From NCBI GenBank assembly GCA_964565415.1, contig CAZMEX010000004.1, positions 31,223-95,222 on the forward strand: a stretch of DNA of 64,000 nucleotides, written 5' to 3'. This stretch comes from JAIOSM01 sp964565415. GTDB lineage: Bacteria > Desulfobacterota > Desulfobacteria > Desulfobacterales > Desulfobacteraceae. Made by a program: the position numbers and the translations under genes. The stretch's first letter is position 1; every line of letters starts with the position of its first letter. The notes below the pieces were generated by a model. That model did no database searches and had not been told where the DNA came from. It saw only the letters and a list, made by a program, of their open reading frames with translations. Positions 24,880 through 33,940 of this stretch are shown here, in pieces.

Positions 24880-27387
24880 ATGACTTATAAAATCATTCAG
24901 GAACTTGTTGAAAAGCTTTCTTTAGAATTTGTTCTGCTGGATTCGTCAGAACCGGAAACTCTATGTGAGTTAATGCCTGTTTTAAAAGAGATAAACAACA
25001 CCTGCCGCGAACTGTCTCTTGAAACTCTACCCGACGAAATTTTAAAAGCTGAAGAAATCGTAAGCAATGCTGCACAAGGTAAACTTGAAAATGCTGATAA
25101 AAGTTTTGAAGCTATGACCAGTATCATATCTACAATGGAAACATTTATACACACCCTTGTAAATGCTGACCCTGGGTCTGCTGAAAACGATACCAAAGTA
25201 ACAGAGATAGCTGATATAAAAGAGTCCCTGGACAAATTCTCAAAACTGGTTGTGGCTTTTTGCCCCGGAGAGATACCTGACCTGGGTGCCATGCTTAATG
25301 CCTGTGACGAATTGACTATTAAAGCAGAATCTGTTGATTCAGACCTTTTCCAGAAAGGTGTCTCGGCCTGTAAAAATTATCTTGAGACAATGACCCTTGA
25401 AAATATTGAAAACATCAAGCCTGTTGAAGAGGGAATTATCCTCTTAAAAGCATTGCTGCAACATATTAAGACAGGAGAAGTCTTTGCGTTTGATACATCT
25501 GATGTGATGGAGCTTTTAAATCAAGGTTTTAAAGATAAAACGCCGGCACAAATACCTGATGAGACCGAGGACACTGAAGTTAAAAAAGAATCCGTACAGG
25601 AAGAGAATCCATTGGATGAACCCCAGAAAATATCTGATGAAGATATGGAGATATTGGTGGATTTTATATCCGAGGCCAATGAAAATCTTGACAGTATTGA
25701 AATTTCCCTTATTGAACTTGAACATGATCCAACTGACAATGAAATCATTAATAACATATTTCGTCCATTTCATACCATAAAAGGTGTATCAGGATTTCTT
25801 GGTCTGCAAAAAATTAACACACTTTCCCATACAACAGAAAATTTTTTAGACAGTGCAAGAAGTGGCGATTTCTTAATCAATGAAATTGCCACCGATGCAA
25901 TTCTCGAATCAGTGGATACTTTAAAACAACTTATCATAAGAGTTGAGACAGGAGTCGAACAAGGCATACAGCAACAAGACAACGATATTGATATTGATAT
26001 TCTAAAAAACAGACTCCAACGGCTTCAAATAAATCTTTCCGACGGCAGGAAAGAGCCATTGGGAGAGATTCTTGTTAAAAAAGGAGTGATTGATAATGAG
26101 GTTCTTGCTAATGCTCTAGAAGCTCAAATAGATAATCCTGGAAAAAAAATAGGCGAAATTCTTGTTCAGAAGGGGGAGATAGCTCCAAAAGATGTTGCTT
26201 CTGCTCTCAGGGACCAGGGCACCAGAAAAAAAGTGATTTCAGCCCAAGTCAAGGTCAGCACAGAAAAACTTGATAACCTTGTTGATTATGCAGGAGAACT
26301 TGTTATTGCCCAGTCCATGCTCCGGCAGCAAGCATCCAAAGATTCTGCACTGCAGCAGAGTATTGCACAATTTGGACAAATAGTTACGAGCATGCAAAAT
26401 ATTGCCATGTCCATGAGAATGATTCCCATTAAAGCTACTTTCATGAAAATGATACGCCTTGTAAGAGATCTCTCACAAAAATCCGGCAAAAAAGTTAATC
26501 TTATTATGGAAGGAGAAGAGACGGAAATTGACAGAAATGTTGTGGATGCACTTTATGAACCCATGGTTCATATGATCAGGAATTCAGTGGATCATGGCAT
26601 TGAATCGCAACAGGACCGCCAGGCAGACAACAAGCCTGTTAAGGGCAATATCAATCTCAGGGCATATCACAAAGGCGGTAATATTATTATTGAAATTGAG
26701 GATGATGGTAAAGGGCTTGATAAATTCCGTATCCTTGAAAAGGCAATCTCAACTAATCTTGTTCCCAAAGATGTTGAACTTACTGATGAAGAGATTTATA
26801 ATTTAATTCTGGAACCAGGATTTTCTACAGCTAAAGAGATAACAGACATTTCAGGCCGTGGAGTTGGTATGGATGTTGTCAAAGGCGGCATTGAAAAATT
26901 TCGGGGACAACTCAATATTAACTCGACACCAGGTGTTGGTACAAAATTTACCATAAGCCTTCCTCTTACTTTAGCAATTATTGATGGAATGCTTGTCAGG
27001 GTTGGTAAGGAAAAATTTGTAATCCCTACAACAGCAATTAAAAGATCCTTCAGACCTGAAAAAGAGAATTGTTCAACAATTCAAGGAAGAGGAGAAATAG
27101 TCAAAGAGAGAGGTTTCCTTGTCCCTCTGGTGAGGCTAAAAAGCCTTTATGGGTATGAAGACGATGAAAAACCTCCCTGGGAAAGCCTTGTTGTTGTGGT
27201 TGAATCAAACAATGAACAAAGAGGATTGGTCATAGATGAGCTGCTTGGCAAAGATGAATATGTAATAAAAAGCCTAGGAGACCATCTTGAAAATATTGAT
27301 GGCTTTGCAGGAGGGGCAATTCTAGCAGATGGCAGAGTTGGACTGATTATTGATGTGCATGGCCTTTTTAAAATAGTATCTCAATAG
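24880..27387 (+). CDS. cheA: CheA histidine kinase with MshEN-like module in place of P2
   Basis: CheA is the kinase of the chemotaxis array. This copy (835 aa) has an unusual 240-residue helical N-terminal extension, then the Hpt domain (about 251-355) with phosphorylated His298 in FHTIKGVSGFLG. Next come two tandem motifs of the form (L/I)GEILVxKGxI..(L/V)..AL..Q (about 394-416 and 424-446), then the dimerisation helices, the ATPase domain (N box MIRNSVDHGIE, DDGKGLD, GRGVGMDVV) and the C-terminal CheW-like domain. I see no typical CheY-binding P2 domain. The two motifs match the tandem pattern of the MshEN c-di-GMP-binding module, except that Pro and Lys stand where Arg usually begins each motif. 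Confidence 0.95.
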   Translation: MTYKIIQELVEKLSLEFVLLDSSEPETLCELMPVLKEINNTCRELSLETLPDEILKAEEIVSNAAQGKLENADKSFEAMTSIISTMETFIHTLVNADPGSAENDTKVTEIADIKESLDKFSKLVVAFCPGEIPDLGAMLNACDELTIKAESVDSDLFQKGVSACKNYLETMTLENIENIKPVEEGIILLKALLQHIKTGEVFAFDTSDVMELLNQGFKDKTPAQIPDETEDTEVKKESVQEENPLDEPQKISDEDMEILVDFISEANENLDSIEISLIELEHDPTDNEIINNIFRPFHTIKGVSGFLGLQKINTLSHTTENFLDSARSGDFLINEIATDAILESVDTLKQLIIRVETGVEQGIQQQDNDIDIDILKNRLQRLQINLSDGRKEPLGEILVKKGVIDNEVLANALEAQIDNPGKKIGEILVQKGEIAPKDVASALRDQGTRKKVISAQVKVSTEKLDNLVDYAGELVIAQSMLRQQASKDSALQQSIAQFGQIVTSMQNIAMSMRMIPIKATFMKMIRLVRDLSQKSGKKVNLIMEGEETEIDRNVVDALYEPMVHMIRNSVDHGIESQQDRQADNKPVKGNINLRAYHKGGNIIIEIEDDGKGLDKFRILEKAISTNLVPKDVELTDEEIYNLILEPGFSTAKEITDISGRGVGMDVVKGGIEKFRGQLNINSTPGVGTKFTISLPLTLAIIDGMLVRVGKEKFVIPTTAIKRSFRPEKENCSTIQGRGEIVKERGFLVPLVRLKSLYGYEDDEKPPWESLVVVVESNNEQRGLVIDELLGKDEYVIKSLGDHLENIDGFAGGAILADGRVGLIIDVHGLFKIVSQ

Positions 27388-27412
27388 CCAAAGACAAATA
27401 AAGGAAAAAAAT

Positions 27413-27892
27413 GTGAAGCAGATAATTGGTGTTGCAGACATGAAAATTAGTAACAATCCGGGTGATTCCCTTATGACTTATTCTCTTGGGTCATGTATCG
27501 GGCTTGTGGTATATGACTCTGCAGCAAGGGTTGGAGGGATTCTGCATTATATGCTGCCCGAATCAAATATTGACAAATCAAAAGCTCAAAAAAATCCTTA
27601 CATGTTTGCTGATACAGGCATTCCCCGGCTTTTCAAAGGAGCATACAGGTTTGATGCAAAGAAAAACAGAATGAAAATCGCTGTTTTTGGAGGAGCTCAG
27701 ATACTTGATCAGTCAGGATTTTTCAATATTGGCAAACGCAACTATATGGCTCTTAAAAAGATGTTTTTTAAAAATAAAGTCATAATAGATACAGAACAGG
27801 TAGGAGGAGAAGTCAACAGAACAATAAGGCTTGAGATAAAAACAGGAGAAATATTTGTAAAAACTTCCGGCGGCAGAGAGGTGAAAATATGA
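27413..27892 (+). CDS. cheD: CheD receptor glutamine deamidase
   Basis: CheD deamidates glutamines on chemoreceptors and in many bacteria binds CheC/CheX-type phosphatases. The 159-residue protein has the catalytic Cys in LGSCIGLVVYD and the catalytic His in GGILHYMLP. The start is GTG with AAAGGA upstream. Its stop overlaps the next ATG (ATGA). Confidence 0.95.
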   Translation: MKQIIGVADMKISNNPGDSLMTYSLGSCIGLVVYDSAARVGGILHYMLPESNIDKSKAQKNPYMFADTGIPRLFKGAYRFDAKKNRMKIAVFGGAQILDQSGFFNIGKRNYMALKKMFFKNKVIIDTEQVGGEVNRTIRLEIKTGEIFVKTSGGREVKI

Positions 27893-28737
27893 GTACCATC
27901 AAGGAACTTATAAAAGAGATAAAAAATTTAAAGCCGATTCCGGCAATTGTCAATCAAATTATAAAAGCAATTGACGACCCTAACTGCTCTGCAAGTGATA
28001 TTGCAGACATAATAAAATTTGATCCGTCTGTTACTGCCAATCTGCTTAAAACCTGCAATTCTGCTTATTTTGCCTTGCCTAATCCTGTGAATTCTGTCCA
28101 GGATGCAGTTTCACTTCTTGGCATGGATCAAATTATTGAACTTGTTCTTATGAAATCCGGTGCCAAAGTTCTCTCAAAAAAACAGAAAGGTTACGGACTT
28201 CACGAAGGAATCATGTGGAAACATGCTGTCTCTTCAGCATTAATTTCCAAAGCAATTTGTAAAAAAACCAAACTTGGAAATGAAAACATAATATTTACAG
28301 CAACTTTGCTAAAAGATATTGGAAAAACTGTACTTGACAGGTATGTTTCTGACTCTTTTGAAACAATCATTAATCTGGTGCAGAACAAAAGGCATAGTTT
28401 CAGAGAAGCTGAAAAGAGAGTTATAGGGATTGATCATGGAGAGCTTGGTGCAATGATTGCAACACAATGGAAATTCAGCCCGAAAATGATTAATATTATA
28501 CGCCATCACCATCTGTCTGATAAATCACAACAGAAAAACTGTGATATTGCAATTGTATACCTTGCAGACTGCATATGTATGATGATGGGGCTGGGAATAG
28601 GAGAAGACGGGCTTTCCTACCGATTCCATGGTGATGTTATCAAAAACCTTAATATTACCCATGAAGATATAGCAATGATAATTGCTGATTTTACCCTTGA
28701 GATGCAAAAAGTTGAAGAATTAATAAACTTAACATAA
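27889..28737 (+). CDS. HDOD domain protein
   Basis: This 282-residue protein has the HDOD fold (about 12-210), a relative of HD phosphohydrolases that usually lacks the metal site. Typical segments are LKPIPAIVNQI near the start, FDPSVTANLLKTCNSAYF and VQDAVSLLGMDQI. HDOD proteins next to chemotaxis genes are thought to be signalling scaffolds; the exact role is unknown. It is read from an ATGA overlap with cheD, so it is part of the operon. Confidence 0.88.
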   Translation: MSTIKELIKEIKNLKPIPAIVNQIIKAIDDPNCSASDIADIIKFDPSVTANLLKTCNSAYFALPNPVNSVQDAVSLLGMDQIIELVLMKSGAKVLSKKQKGYGLHEGIMWKHAVSSALISKAICKKTKLGNENIIFTATLLKDIGKTVLDRYVSDSFETIINLVQNKRHSFREAEKRVIGIDHGELGAMIATQWKFSPKMINIIRHHHLSDKSQQKNCDIAIVYLADCICMMMGLGIGEDGLSYRFHGDVIKNLNITHEDIAMIIADFTLEMQKVEELINLT

Positions 28738-28763
28738 ATGAAACTATTTTATGGTGGAACATT

Positions 28764-29186
28764 ATGACATTTTCAATTTTACTGGTTGATGACTCTTTAC
28801 CCATGAGATCTGTACTTAAAAAAACTCTTAAAGCTGCTGGATACTCTGACAGCGAATTTCATGAAGCAGCCAATGGGAAAGAAGCTCTGGACCTGGTTAA
28901 AGGCAAATGGATTGATATTGTGATCACAGATTATAATATGCCTGTGATGGATGGAATGGAGTTTGTCAAAGAGCTTAAAAAGGACGATACTTTTAAAGAT
29001 ACACCTGTTGTAATTGTATCTACAGAAGCAAGTCAAAGCAAAATTGACGAATTTATGAATCAGGGTGCCACGGGCTATATTACCAAACCATTTACCCCGG
29101 AAGCAATCAGGAATACAATAAAAGATATACTTGGGGAGACAGATGATGATGAACTTGACGGATTTGATGAAGACCTCGATTTCTGA
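28764..29186 (+). CDS. cheY: CheY response regulator with acidic C-terminal tail
   Basis: CheY carries the phosphoryl signal from CheA to the flagellar motor. The single receiver has DDS near residue 9, phospho-acceptor Asp in IVITDYNMPVMDGMEF, Thr/Ser in VIVSTEA and Lys in YITKPF. About 15 acidic residues follow the last helix, ending DEDLDF, which normal CheY proteins (about 120-130 aa) do not have. Its last bases overlap the start of the cheX gene. Confidence 0.94.
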   Translation: MTFSILLVDDSLPMRSVLKKTLKAAGYSDSEFHEAANGKEALDLVKGKWIDIVITDYNMPVMDGMEFVKELKKDDTFKDTPVVIVSTEASQSKIDEFMNQGATGYITKPFTPEAIRNTIKDILGETDDDELDGFDEDLDF

Positions 29187-29589
29187 AGTATTGGAGACCA
29201 TGTTCTATCTGCCTGTTGAATTTCAGGAAAATTTATCTAAAGAAGAGATAGAAGCGTTTAAAAAAGAGATTAATACAGGATGCAGGTTAAAAGTAACCGG
29301 AAGCGTTGAAGGCTGTTTCCAGCTTTTTATTCCCGATCCCTTACTCCTTAATATGACTCAAAATTTTATGGGTGAAAACCCTGAAAGTTGTACTAAAAAA
29401 TATTTAGATGGAACGCTGAAAGAGACCCTTAACATGATTATCGGGAATGCACTAAAAAGCATGAAAACAAAGACACCTCCGGATCTTGATATTCCTGAAA
29501 TAATTAGTATCTCTGATATGAGCTCTGATTCTCTATTAATAGTTGAGACAACTGATGGCTCAATGATAATGCAAATTGAGTGTAAATAG
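29146..29589 (+). CDS. cheX: CheX-type CheY-phosphate phosphatase
   Basis: CheX/CheC/FliY-family phosphatases remove the phosphate from CheY. The protein has the family's active helix with Glu-x2-Asn in LKETLNMIIGN and the general alpha/beta layout. Only one such helix is clear, as in CheX. Three consecutive ATGs (29143, 29146, 29149) follow a GGGGAG at 29133-29138. I picked the middle one on spacing, so the gene overlaps the end of cheY. The position between cheY and cheB agrees with the role. Confidence 0.82.
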   Translation: MMNLTDLMKTSISEVLETMFYLPVEFQENLSKEEIEAFKKEINTGCRLKVTGSVEGCFQLFIPDPLLLNMTQNFMGENPESCTKKYLDGTLKETLNMIIGNALKSMKTKTPPDLDIPEIISISDMSSDSLLIVETTDGSMIMQIECK

Positions 29590-29619
29590 CCTGATAAAAA
29601 TATTGGGAGATAATAATAC

Positions 29620-30666
29620 GTGGGGAATGATATTAAAGTACTAATAGTTGATGACTCAGCTATTGTACGAAAAGTTTTTGCAGAACAACTTTCCAAGGAA
29701 GCAGGGATTAAGGTTGTAGGCACTGCTCCTGACCCATATGTTGCAAGGGATAAAATTGTCAAACTTAAGCCGGATGTAATTACCCTTGATATTGAAATGC
29801 CCCGTATGGATGGCATAACATTTTTAAAAAAGTTGATGAAATTTTACCCCTTGCCTGTAATTATTGTTAGTTCTTTGACCAGCAAAGGGAGCAACATTGC
29901 ACTTGAAGCTCTATCTTTAGGTGCACTTGAAGTTATATCAAAACCCAACTCTGCTTATTCTGTAGGAGATATGGGTGTACAGCTGGCTGAAAAAATCAGA
30001 GCTGTTGCTAAAATCAATGTTACATCTGCCACTAAAACCAACACTGCTTTAAAACCCCAGACAGATATTGAATCAAAAGCTCTCAGCACCACCACAAATA
30101 AAATCATGGCAATTGGTGCATCCACTGGCGGTACTGAAGCAGTCAAAAAAGTTTTAACCATGATGCCACAAAACTCGCCCGGAATTGTTGTTGTACAGCA
30201 CATGCCTGCACAGTTTACAACATCATTTGCCGAGAGGTTGAATGAACTTTGCAAAATGGAAGTAAAAGAGGCAAAAGATGGTGATTCTGTTATAAACGGT
30301 CAGGCTCTGATAGCTCCTGGAAACTTTCACATGCTGCTTAAAAGAAGTGGGGCACGATATTATGTTCAGGTTAAAAAGGGACCTCTTGTTCACTACCAGA
30401 GACCTGCAGCAGATGTTCTGTTTAAGTCTGCTGCAAAATACGCCGGGGCAAATGTCCTTGGAATTATCCTCACGGGCATGGGAAAGGATGGAGCAGCAGG
30501 TCTGCTGGCAATGAAAAAAGCAGGGGCTATCAATATTGCCCAGGATGAGAAGTCCTGTGTTGTGTTTGGTATGCCCAAAGAGGCAATAGATATTGGTGCT
30601 GTAGATCATGTGAAAGATATCAATGATATAGCACAAACAGCCATAAAACTCATAACAGGCGAATAA
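29620..30666 (+). CDS. cheB: CheB receptor methylesterase
   Basis: CheB removes methyl groups from chemoreceptors when phosphorylated. The 348-residue protein has a receiver (DDS, phospho-acceptor Asp in VITLDIEMPRMDG, Lys in ISKP), a linker, and the methylesterase domain with catalytic Ser in GASTGGTEAV, the His in VVVQHMPAQFT and Asp in GMGKDGAAGL. The start is GTG, with GGGAGA nine bases upstream. Confidence 0.96.
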   Translation: MGNDIKVLIVDDSAIVRKVFAEQLSKEAGIKVVGTAPDPYVARDKIVKLKPDVITLDIEMPRMDGITFLKKLMKFYPLPVIIVSSLTSKGSNIALEALSLGALEVISKPNSAYSVGDMGVQLAEKIRAVAKINVTSATKTNTALKPQTDIESKALSTTTNKIMAIGASTGGTEAVKKVLTMMPQNSPGIVVVQHMPAQFTTSFAERLNELCKMEVKEAKDGDSVINGQALIAPGNFHMLLKRSGARYYVQVKKGPLVHYQRPAADVLFKSAAKYAGANVLGIILTGMGKDGAAGLLAMKKAGAINIAQDEKSCVVFGMPKEAIDIGAVDHVKDINDIAQTAIKLITGE

Positions 30667-30673
30667 AAATCCC

Positions 30674-31465
30674 ATGACATCCATGGCACAGGTCAGTAAA
30701 GTTCAGTATAAAAAACTTTCTGCAATTGTATACAGGGAGTCCGGCATTGTTTTAAATGATAAGAAGTATGAGCTGTTAACAGCCAGGCTTGCAAAAAGAA
30801 TGCGGGTTACAAAGGTTTCCTCGGTTTCTGATTATATAAGGCTTATGAAAAACAATGAAGAGGAGTTCATCAACTTTATTGATGCCATTACAACAAATCA
30901 CACTTTCTTTTTCCGGGAAAACAGCCATTGTGAATTCATTGTAAAAAAACTTGATAAAAGTAAACACTTAAAAATCTGGAGTGCTGCATCTTCAAGTGGC
31001 GAAGAAGCTTACTCCATTGCAGTCCAGCTTGCTGCAAACTCCTTCTCCTTTGATATTTATGCATCGGACCTGTCAAGCACCATGCTAAAACTGGGTACAA
31101 GAGCTGTGTACCCTAAAGAGAGAGTGCGATCTGTTCCCCTGTCTATTCTGCATACATATTTTCAAAAAGGGAAAGGTGTACATAAGAACTTTGTCAAGGT
31201 TAGACCTGAAATAAGAAAGCATGTCTCTTTTGGCAAACATAATCTTCTTTTTGATTCACCTTTTACAGGGTCTGATAAATTTGATATTATCTTTTGCAGA
31301 AATGTTATGATCTATTTTGATAACTCCACACGACAGTCAGTTGTAAACAACCTTTACCAATCACTAAAGCCAGGAGGCTACTTCTTTGTAGGCATGTCAG
31401 AAAGCCTTCAAGGTCAGCAACAAGGGCTTATTTCAATGCTTCCCAGCGGTTATAAAAAAAAATAA
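30674..31465 (+). CDS. cheR: CheR receptor methyltransferase
   Basis: CheR uses S-adenosylmethionine to methylate chemoreceptor glutamates. The 263-residue protein has the small N-terminal helical domain, TTNHTFFFREN before the Rossmann fold, the SAM-binding segment IWSAASSSGEEAYS and the FDIIFCRNVMIYF strand. A second in-frame ATG lies three codons in. It is the last gene of the chemotaxis operon, seven bases after cheB. Confidence 0.96.
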   Translation: MTSMAQVSKVQYKKLSAIVYRESGIVLNDKKYELLTARLAKRMRVTKVSSVSDYIRLMKNNEEEFINFIDAITTNHTFFFRENSHCEFIVKKLDKSKHLKIWSAASSSGEEAYSIAVQLAANSFSFDIYASDLSSTMLKLGTRAVYPKERVRSVPLSILHTYFQKGKGVHKNFVKVRPEIRKHVSFGKHNLLFDSPFTGSDKFDIIFCRNVMIYFDNSTRQSVVNNLYQSLKPGGYFFVGMSESLQGQQQGLISMLPSGYKKK

Positions 31466-31542
31466 ATCACATATTTTTTAAAGGCTCCTGTGTAATGGCT
31501 GTACAAACACCATGATTTGTTTACCCATGAAAATTTTTTAAA

Positions 31543-31600
31543 CTCTCCTTGACGGAAACAGATTCTTATCGTATTTAATTACATTTGTTTGCAAGGAGAG
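31543..31600. promoter_or_regulatory. Inverted repeat and candidate promoter before cobU
   Basis: CTCTCCTTG (31543-31551) and CAAGGAGAG (31592-31600) form a perfect 9-bp inverted repeat around 40 bases. TTGACG at 31549-31554 with TATTTA 17 bp downstream is a weak promoter candidate (the -10 matches poorly) that would place the second arm in the leader. No cobalamin-riboswitch box is recognisable in the 197 bases before cobU. Confidence 0.35.
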
Positions 31601-31662
31601 AAGTTTATTGGACTTCTGATTAATAAAATGAGGGGGATTAAAAAATTTTATTGGGTTAAATT

Positions 31663-32202
31663 ATGAAAAAAGCTACAACACTGGTTCTTGGAGGATGTAA
31701 AAGTGGGAAAAGCAGGCATGCACTTTTCCTTGCAGATAAAATCTCAACCAATAATAAAATTTTTGTGGCAACTTCAGTGCCTGCAGATTCTGAAATGCAG
31801 GAGCGTGTATCTGCACATAAAAAAGAGAGAGGCGATGGGTTTATGACCATTGAAGAACCCCTTGCCATATCTGAAGTTATTGGAAAAAATTCACAAAAAG
31901 CCGATGTTATTTTAATTGATTGCCTCACCCTCTGGATTTCCAATATGCTGTACAAAGAGTATGATAAAAAAAAAATTTTACACCATACTGACACTCTTGC
32001 CAGAACTTTAAATAAAACCGAATGTTCTGTTATTCTTGTTTCCAATGAAGTGGGTGCTGGAATTGTTCCGGAAAATAAACTTGCAAGACAATTTCGAGAT
32101 ATTGCAGGCATTGTAAATCAAAAAATTGCCAATGCAGTATCAGATGTTGTCTTAATAGTTGCTGGCATACCTGTAAATATTAAAGAAAAAAATCATGTAT
32201 AA
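31663..32202 (+). CDS. cobU: Adenosylcobinamide kinase/guanylyltransferase
   Basis: CobU phosphorylates adenosylcobinamide and then transfers GMP, activating it for joining to the lower ligand of B12. The 179-residue protein has the P-loop GGCKSGKSRHAL, the guanylylation-region pattern and the segment VSNEVGAGIVPENKLAR typical of the family. It begins a cobalamin salvage operon and its end overlaps the radical SAM gene by 8 bp. Confidence 0.94.
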   Translation: MKKATTLVLGGCKSGKSRHALFLADKISTNNKIFVATSVPADSEMQERVSAHKKERGDGFMTIEEPLAISEVIGKNSQKADVILIDCLTLWISNMLYKEYDKKKILHHTDTLARTLNKTECSVILVSNEVGAGIVPENKLARQFRDIAGIVNQKIANAVSDVVLIVAGIPVNIKEKNHV

Positions 32203-33130
32203 ATACCTTTTTGGACCTGTGCCGTCACGGCGTTTGGGGATATCACTGGGAGTTGATCTTGTAAAGCATAAAACATGCAGTCTTGATTGTGTCTATTGCG
32301 AATGTGGAAGCACCACAAATTTAACATGTGAAAGAAAAGAGTATGTACCCATCAATGAGGTCTTAGATGAGCTTGACCACTATTTTAAAAACAATGCTAA
32401 TCCTGATTACATAACATTTTCAGGTTCAGGTGAGCCAACCTTGAACACCGGGATTGGCAAAGTTATCAACTTTATCAAAAAAAGGAAAAAAGAGATCTCC
32501 CTGGCTTTGCTCACCAACGGCACTCTGTTCTCAAAAAAAGAGGTTAGAGATGATGTTATTAATGTAGATTTAATAGTTCCATCCCTTGATGCAGTTTCAA
32601 CTCGAGTTTTTGCTAAAATCAACCGCCCATCTCCTCTGCTGAACCTGAATGAATATATTCAGGGCCTCAGTGATCTAAAAAAAGAGTTTAAGGGAAAGAT
32701 CTGGCTGGAAATCCTTATCATCAAGGGCTATAATGATGGTATAGAAGAACTTGAGCTTATAAAAAAGAGTATACAGAAGATCTGTCCGGATAAAATACAG
32801 CTAAATACCCTTGATCGACCGGGAACTCTTCTAAATATTGAGGCTGCAACAAAACATGACCTTGAAAAAATCTCAAAAACTTTAGGCTTTAATAACATTG
32901 AAATCATTGCAGCTTTTAAAAAACGAGAAAATAATATCGCCTTTAGAAAAGATATCAAAGAGGTTATTTTGGAAACCATTGATAGAAGACCATGCACTAA
33001 AAATGATCTATCAAGTATATTGGGAAGAAAAATTGTTGAAATCAACAAATACCTGTCTCTGCTCGAAAAAGAGGGGAAGATTAAGGTTGTTGCTCAAAAA
33101 AGGGGAAGCTTTTATACAAAAGCAAGATGA
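32195..33130 (+). CDS. Radical SAM protein with C-terminal winged helix
   Basis: This 311-residue radical SAM enzyme has the iron-sulfur motif CSLDCVYC (residues about 29-36), preceded by FGPVPSRRLGISLG, which is diagnostic of the COG0731-like group. Residues about 250-310 form a winged-helix-like domain (RRPCTKNDLSSIL..VEINKYLSLLEKEGKI). The group's reaction is not settled. It overlaps cobU by 8 bp and is followed by cobS after 18 bp, so it is expressed with B12 salvage genes. A role in B12 metabolism or lower-ligand chemistry is possible but not shown by sequence. Confidence 0.85.
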   Translation: MYKYLFGPVPSRRLGISLGVDLVKHKTCSLDCVYCECGSTTNLTCERKEYVPINEVLDELDHYFKNNANPDYITFSGSGEPTLNTGIGKVINFIKKRKKEISLALLTNGTLFSKKEVRDDVINVDLIVPSLDAVSTRVFAKINRPSPLLNLNEYIQGLSDLKKEFKGKIWLEILIIKGYNDGIEELELIKKSIQKICPDKIQLNTLDRPGTLLNIEAATKHDLEKISKTLGFNNIEIIAAFKKRENNIAFRKDIKEVILETIDRRPCTKNDLSSILGRKIVEINKYLSLLEKEGKIKVVAQKRGSFYTKAR

Positions 33131-33148
33131 AAATATCCATGAATACTT

Positions 33149-33940
33149 ATGAATACTTATAAAAGCGGTACTAAAAATAACAGCCAGGAAGAAAAGAGCA
33201 GAAATTTCAATGATTTTAAATCTGCACTTCATTTTTTGACTACTCTGCCCCCGGGAAAAAATGTACAATTTTCTCCTCTGGGAATGATAAGGTTTTTCCC
33301 AACCATTGGGATTGTCATTGGTACCTTGCTGATATTTTTTGATCTTATCATCTCCTGTTTTTTTTATGAAGGTGTTGTTGTCCTGCTTGACCTGCTCTTT
33401 CTTGTGGGGATCACAGGCGCTTTTCATTTAGATGGGGTTGGCGATACAGCAGATGGTGTTTTCAGCCACCAGCCAAGGGACAAAGCCTTATTAATAATGA
33501 AAGACTCCAGAACCGGTATGATGGGTCTTGTTGCTGTGATTAGTGTACTTGCTGTAAAGTTTGCAGGCATCTACTCTGTAAAAGCATCATGTTCTGCTGC
33601 CGAAGCCATGCTGTTTTTTTTAATTATCCCTGCCTATGCCAGGGCAAGTATGATATTTGGAATTAAATTTCTTAATTATGGACGCAACAGAGGAACCGGA
33701 CACGATTTTTTTGAAAAAAAACCTGGACCAAGAGATTTTATATGGTTATCTATTCCTGTTATATTCTCAATTTTCACAGGATACAAATTTGTTATTCTTA
33801 ATGTCTCATTTGGCTTAATGGTTTTTGTTATACTTGTCTACTATAAAAAGAAAATGAACTGCATAACAGGTGACATGCTTGGTGCCATGACCGAAACAAT
33901 TGAAGCATTACTTTTTGTTATTGCAGGTATGACTATATGA
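33149..33940 (+). CDS. cobS: Adenosylcobinamide-GDP ribazoletransferase
   Basis: CobS joins adenosylcobinamide-GDP to alpha-ribazole (or its phosphate) in the membrane, completing B12. The 263-residue membrane protein has about six hydrophobic segments and the family motif FHLDGVGDTADGVF, followed by DSRTGMMGL. The first 25 or so residues are a polar extension. A 10-bp direct repeat (ATGAATACTT, twice in a row) covers the start; the second ATG is the one in frame. It ends in an ATGA overlap with the next gene. Confidence 0.94.
   Translation: MNTYKSGTKNNSQEEKSRNFNDFKSALHFLTTLPPGKNVQFSPLGMIRFFPTIGIVIGTLLIFFDLIISCFFYEGVVVLLDLLFLVGITGAFHLDGVGDTADGVFSHQPRDKALLIMKDSRTGMMGLVAVISVLAVKFAGIYSVKASCSAAEAMLFFLIIPAYARASMIFGIKFLNYGRNRGTGHDFFEKKPGPRDFIWLSIPVIFSIFTGYKFVILNVSFGLMVFVILVYYKKKMNCITGDMLGAMTETIEALLFVIAGMTI

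Noticed and set aside
31466..31662. Cobalamin riboswitch expected before the B12 operon
   Set aside because: I could not find the conserved B12-box or core sequences; only a 9-bp inverted repeat and a weak promoter candidate are visible.
33139..33158. Direct repeat of ATGAATACTT at the cobS start as a mobile-element footprint
   Set aside because: Only 10 bp, directly adjacent, no element present; probably replication slippage.
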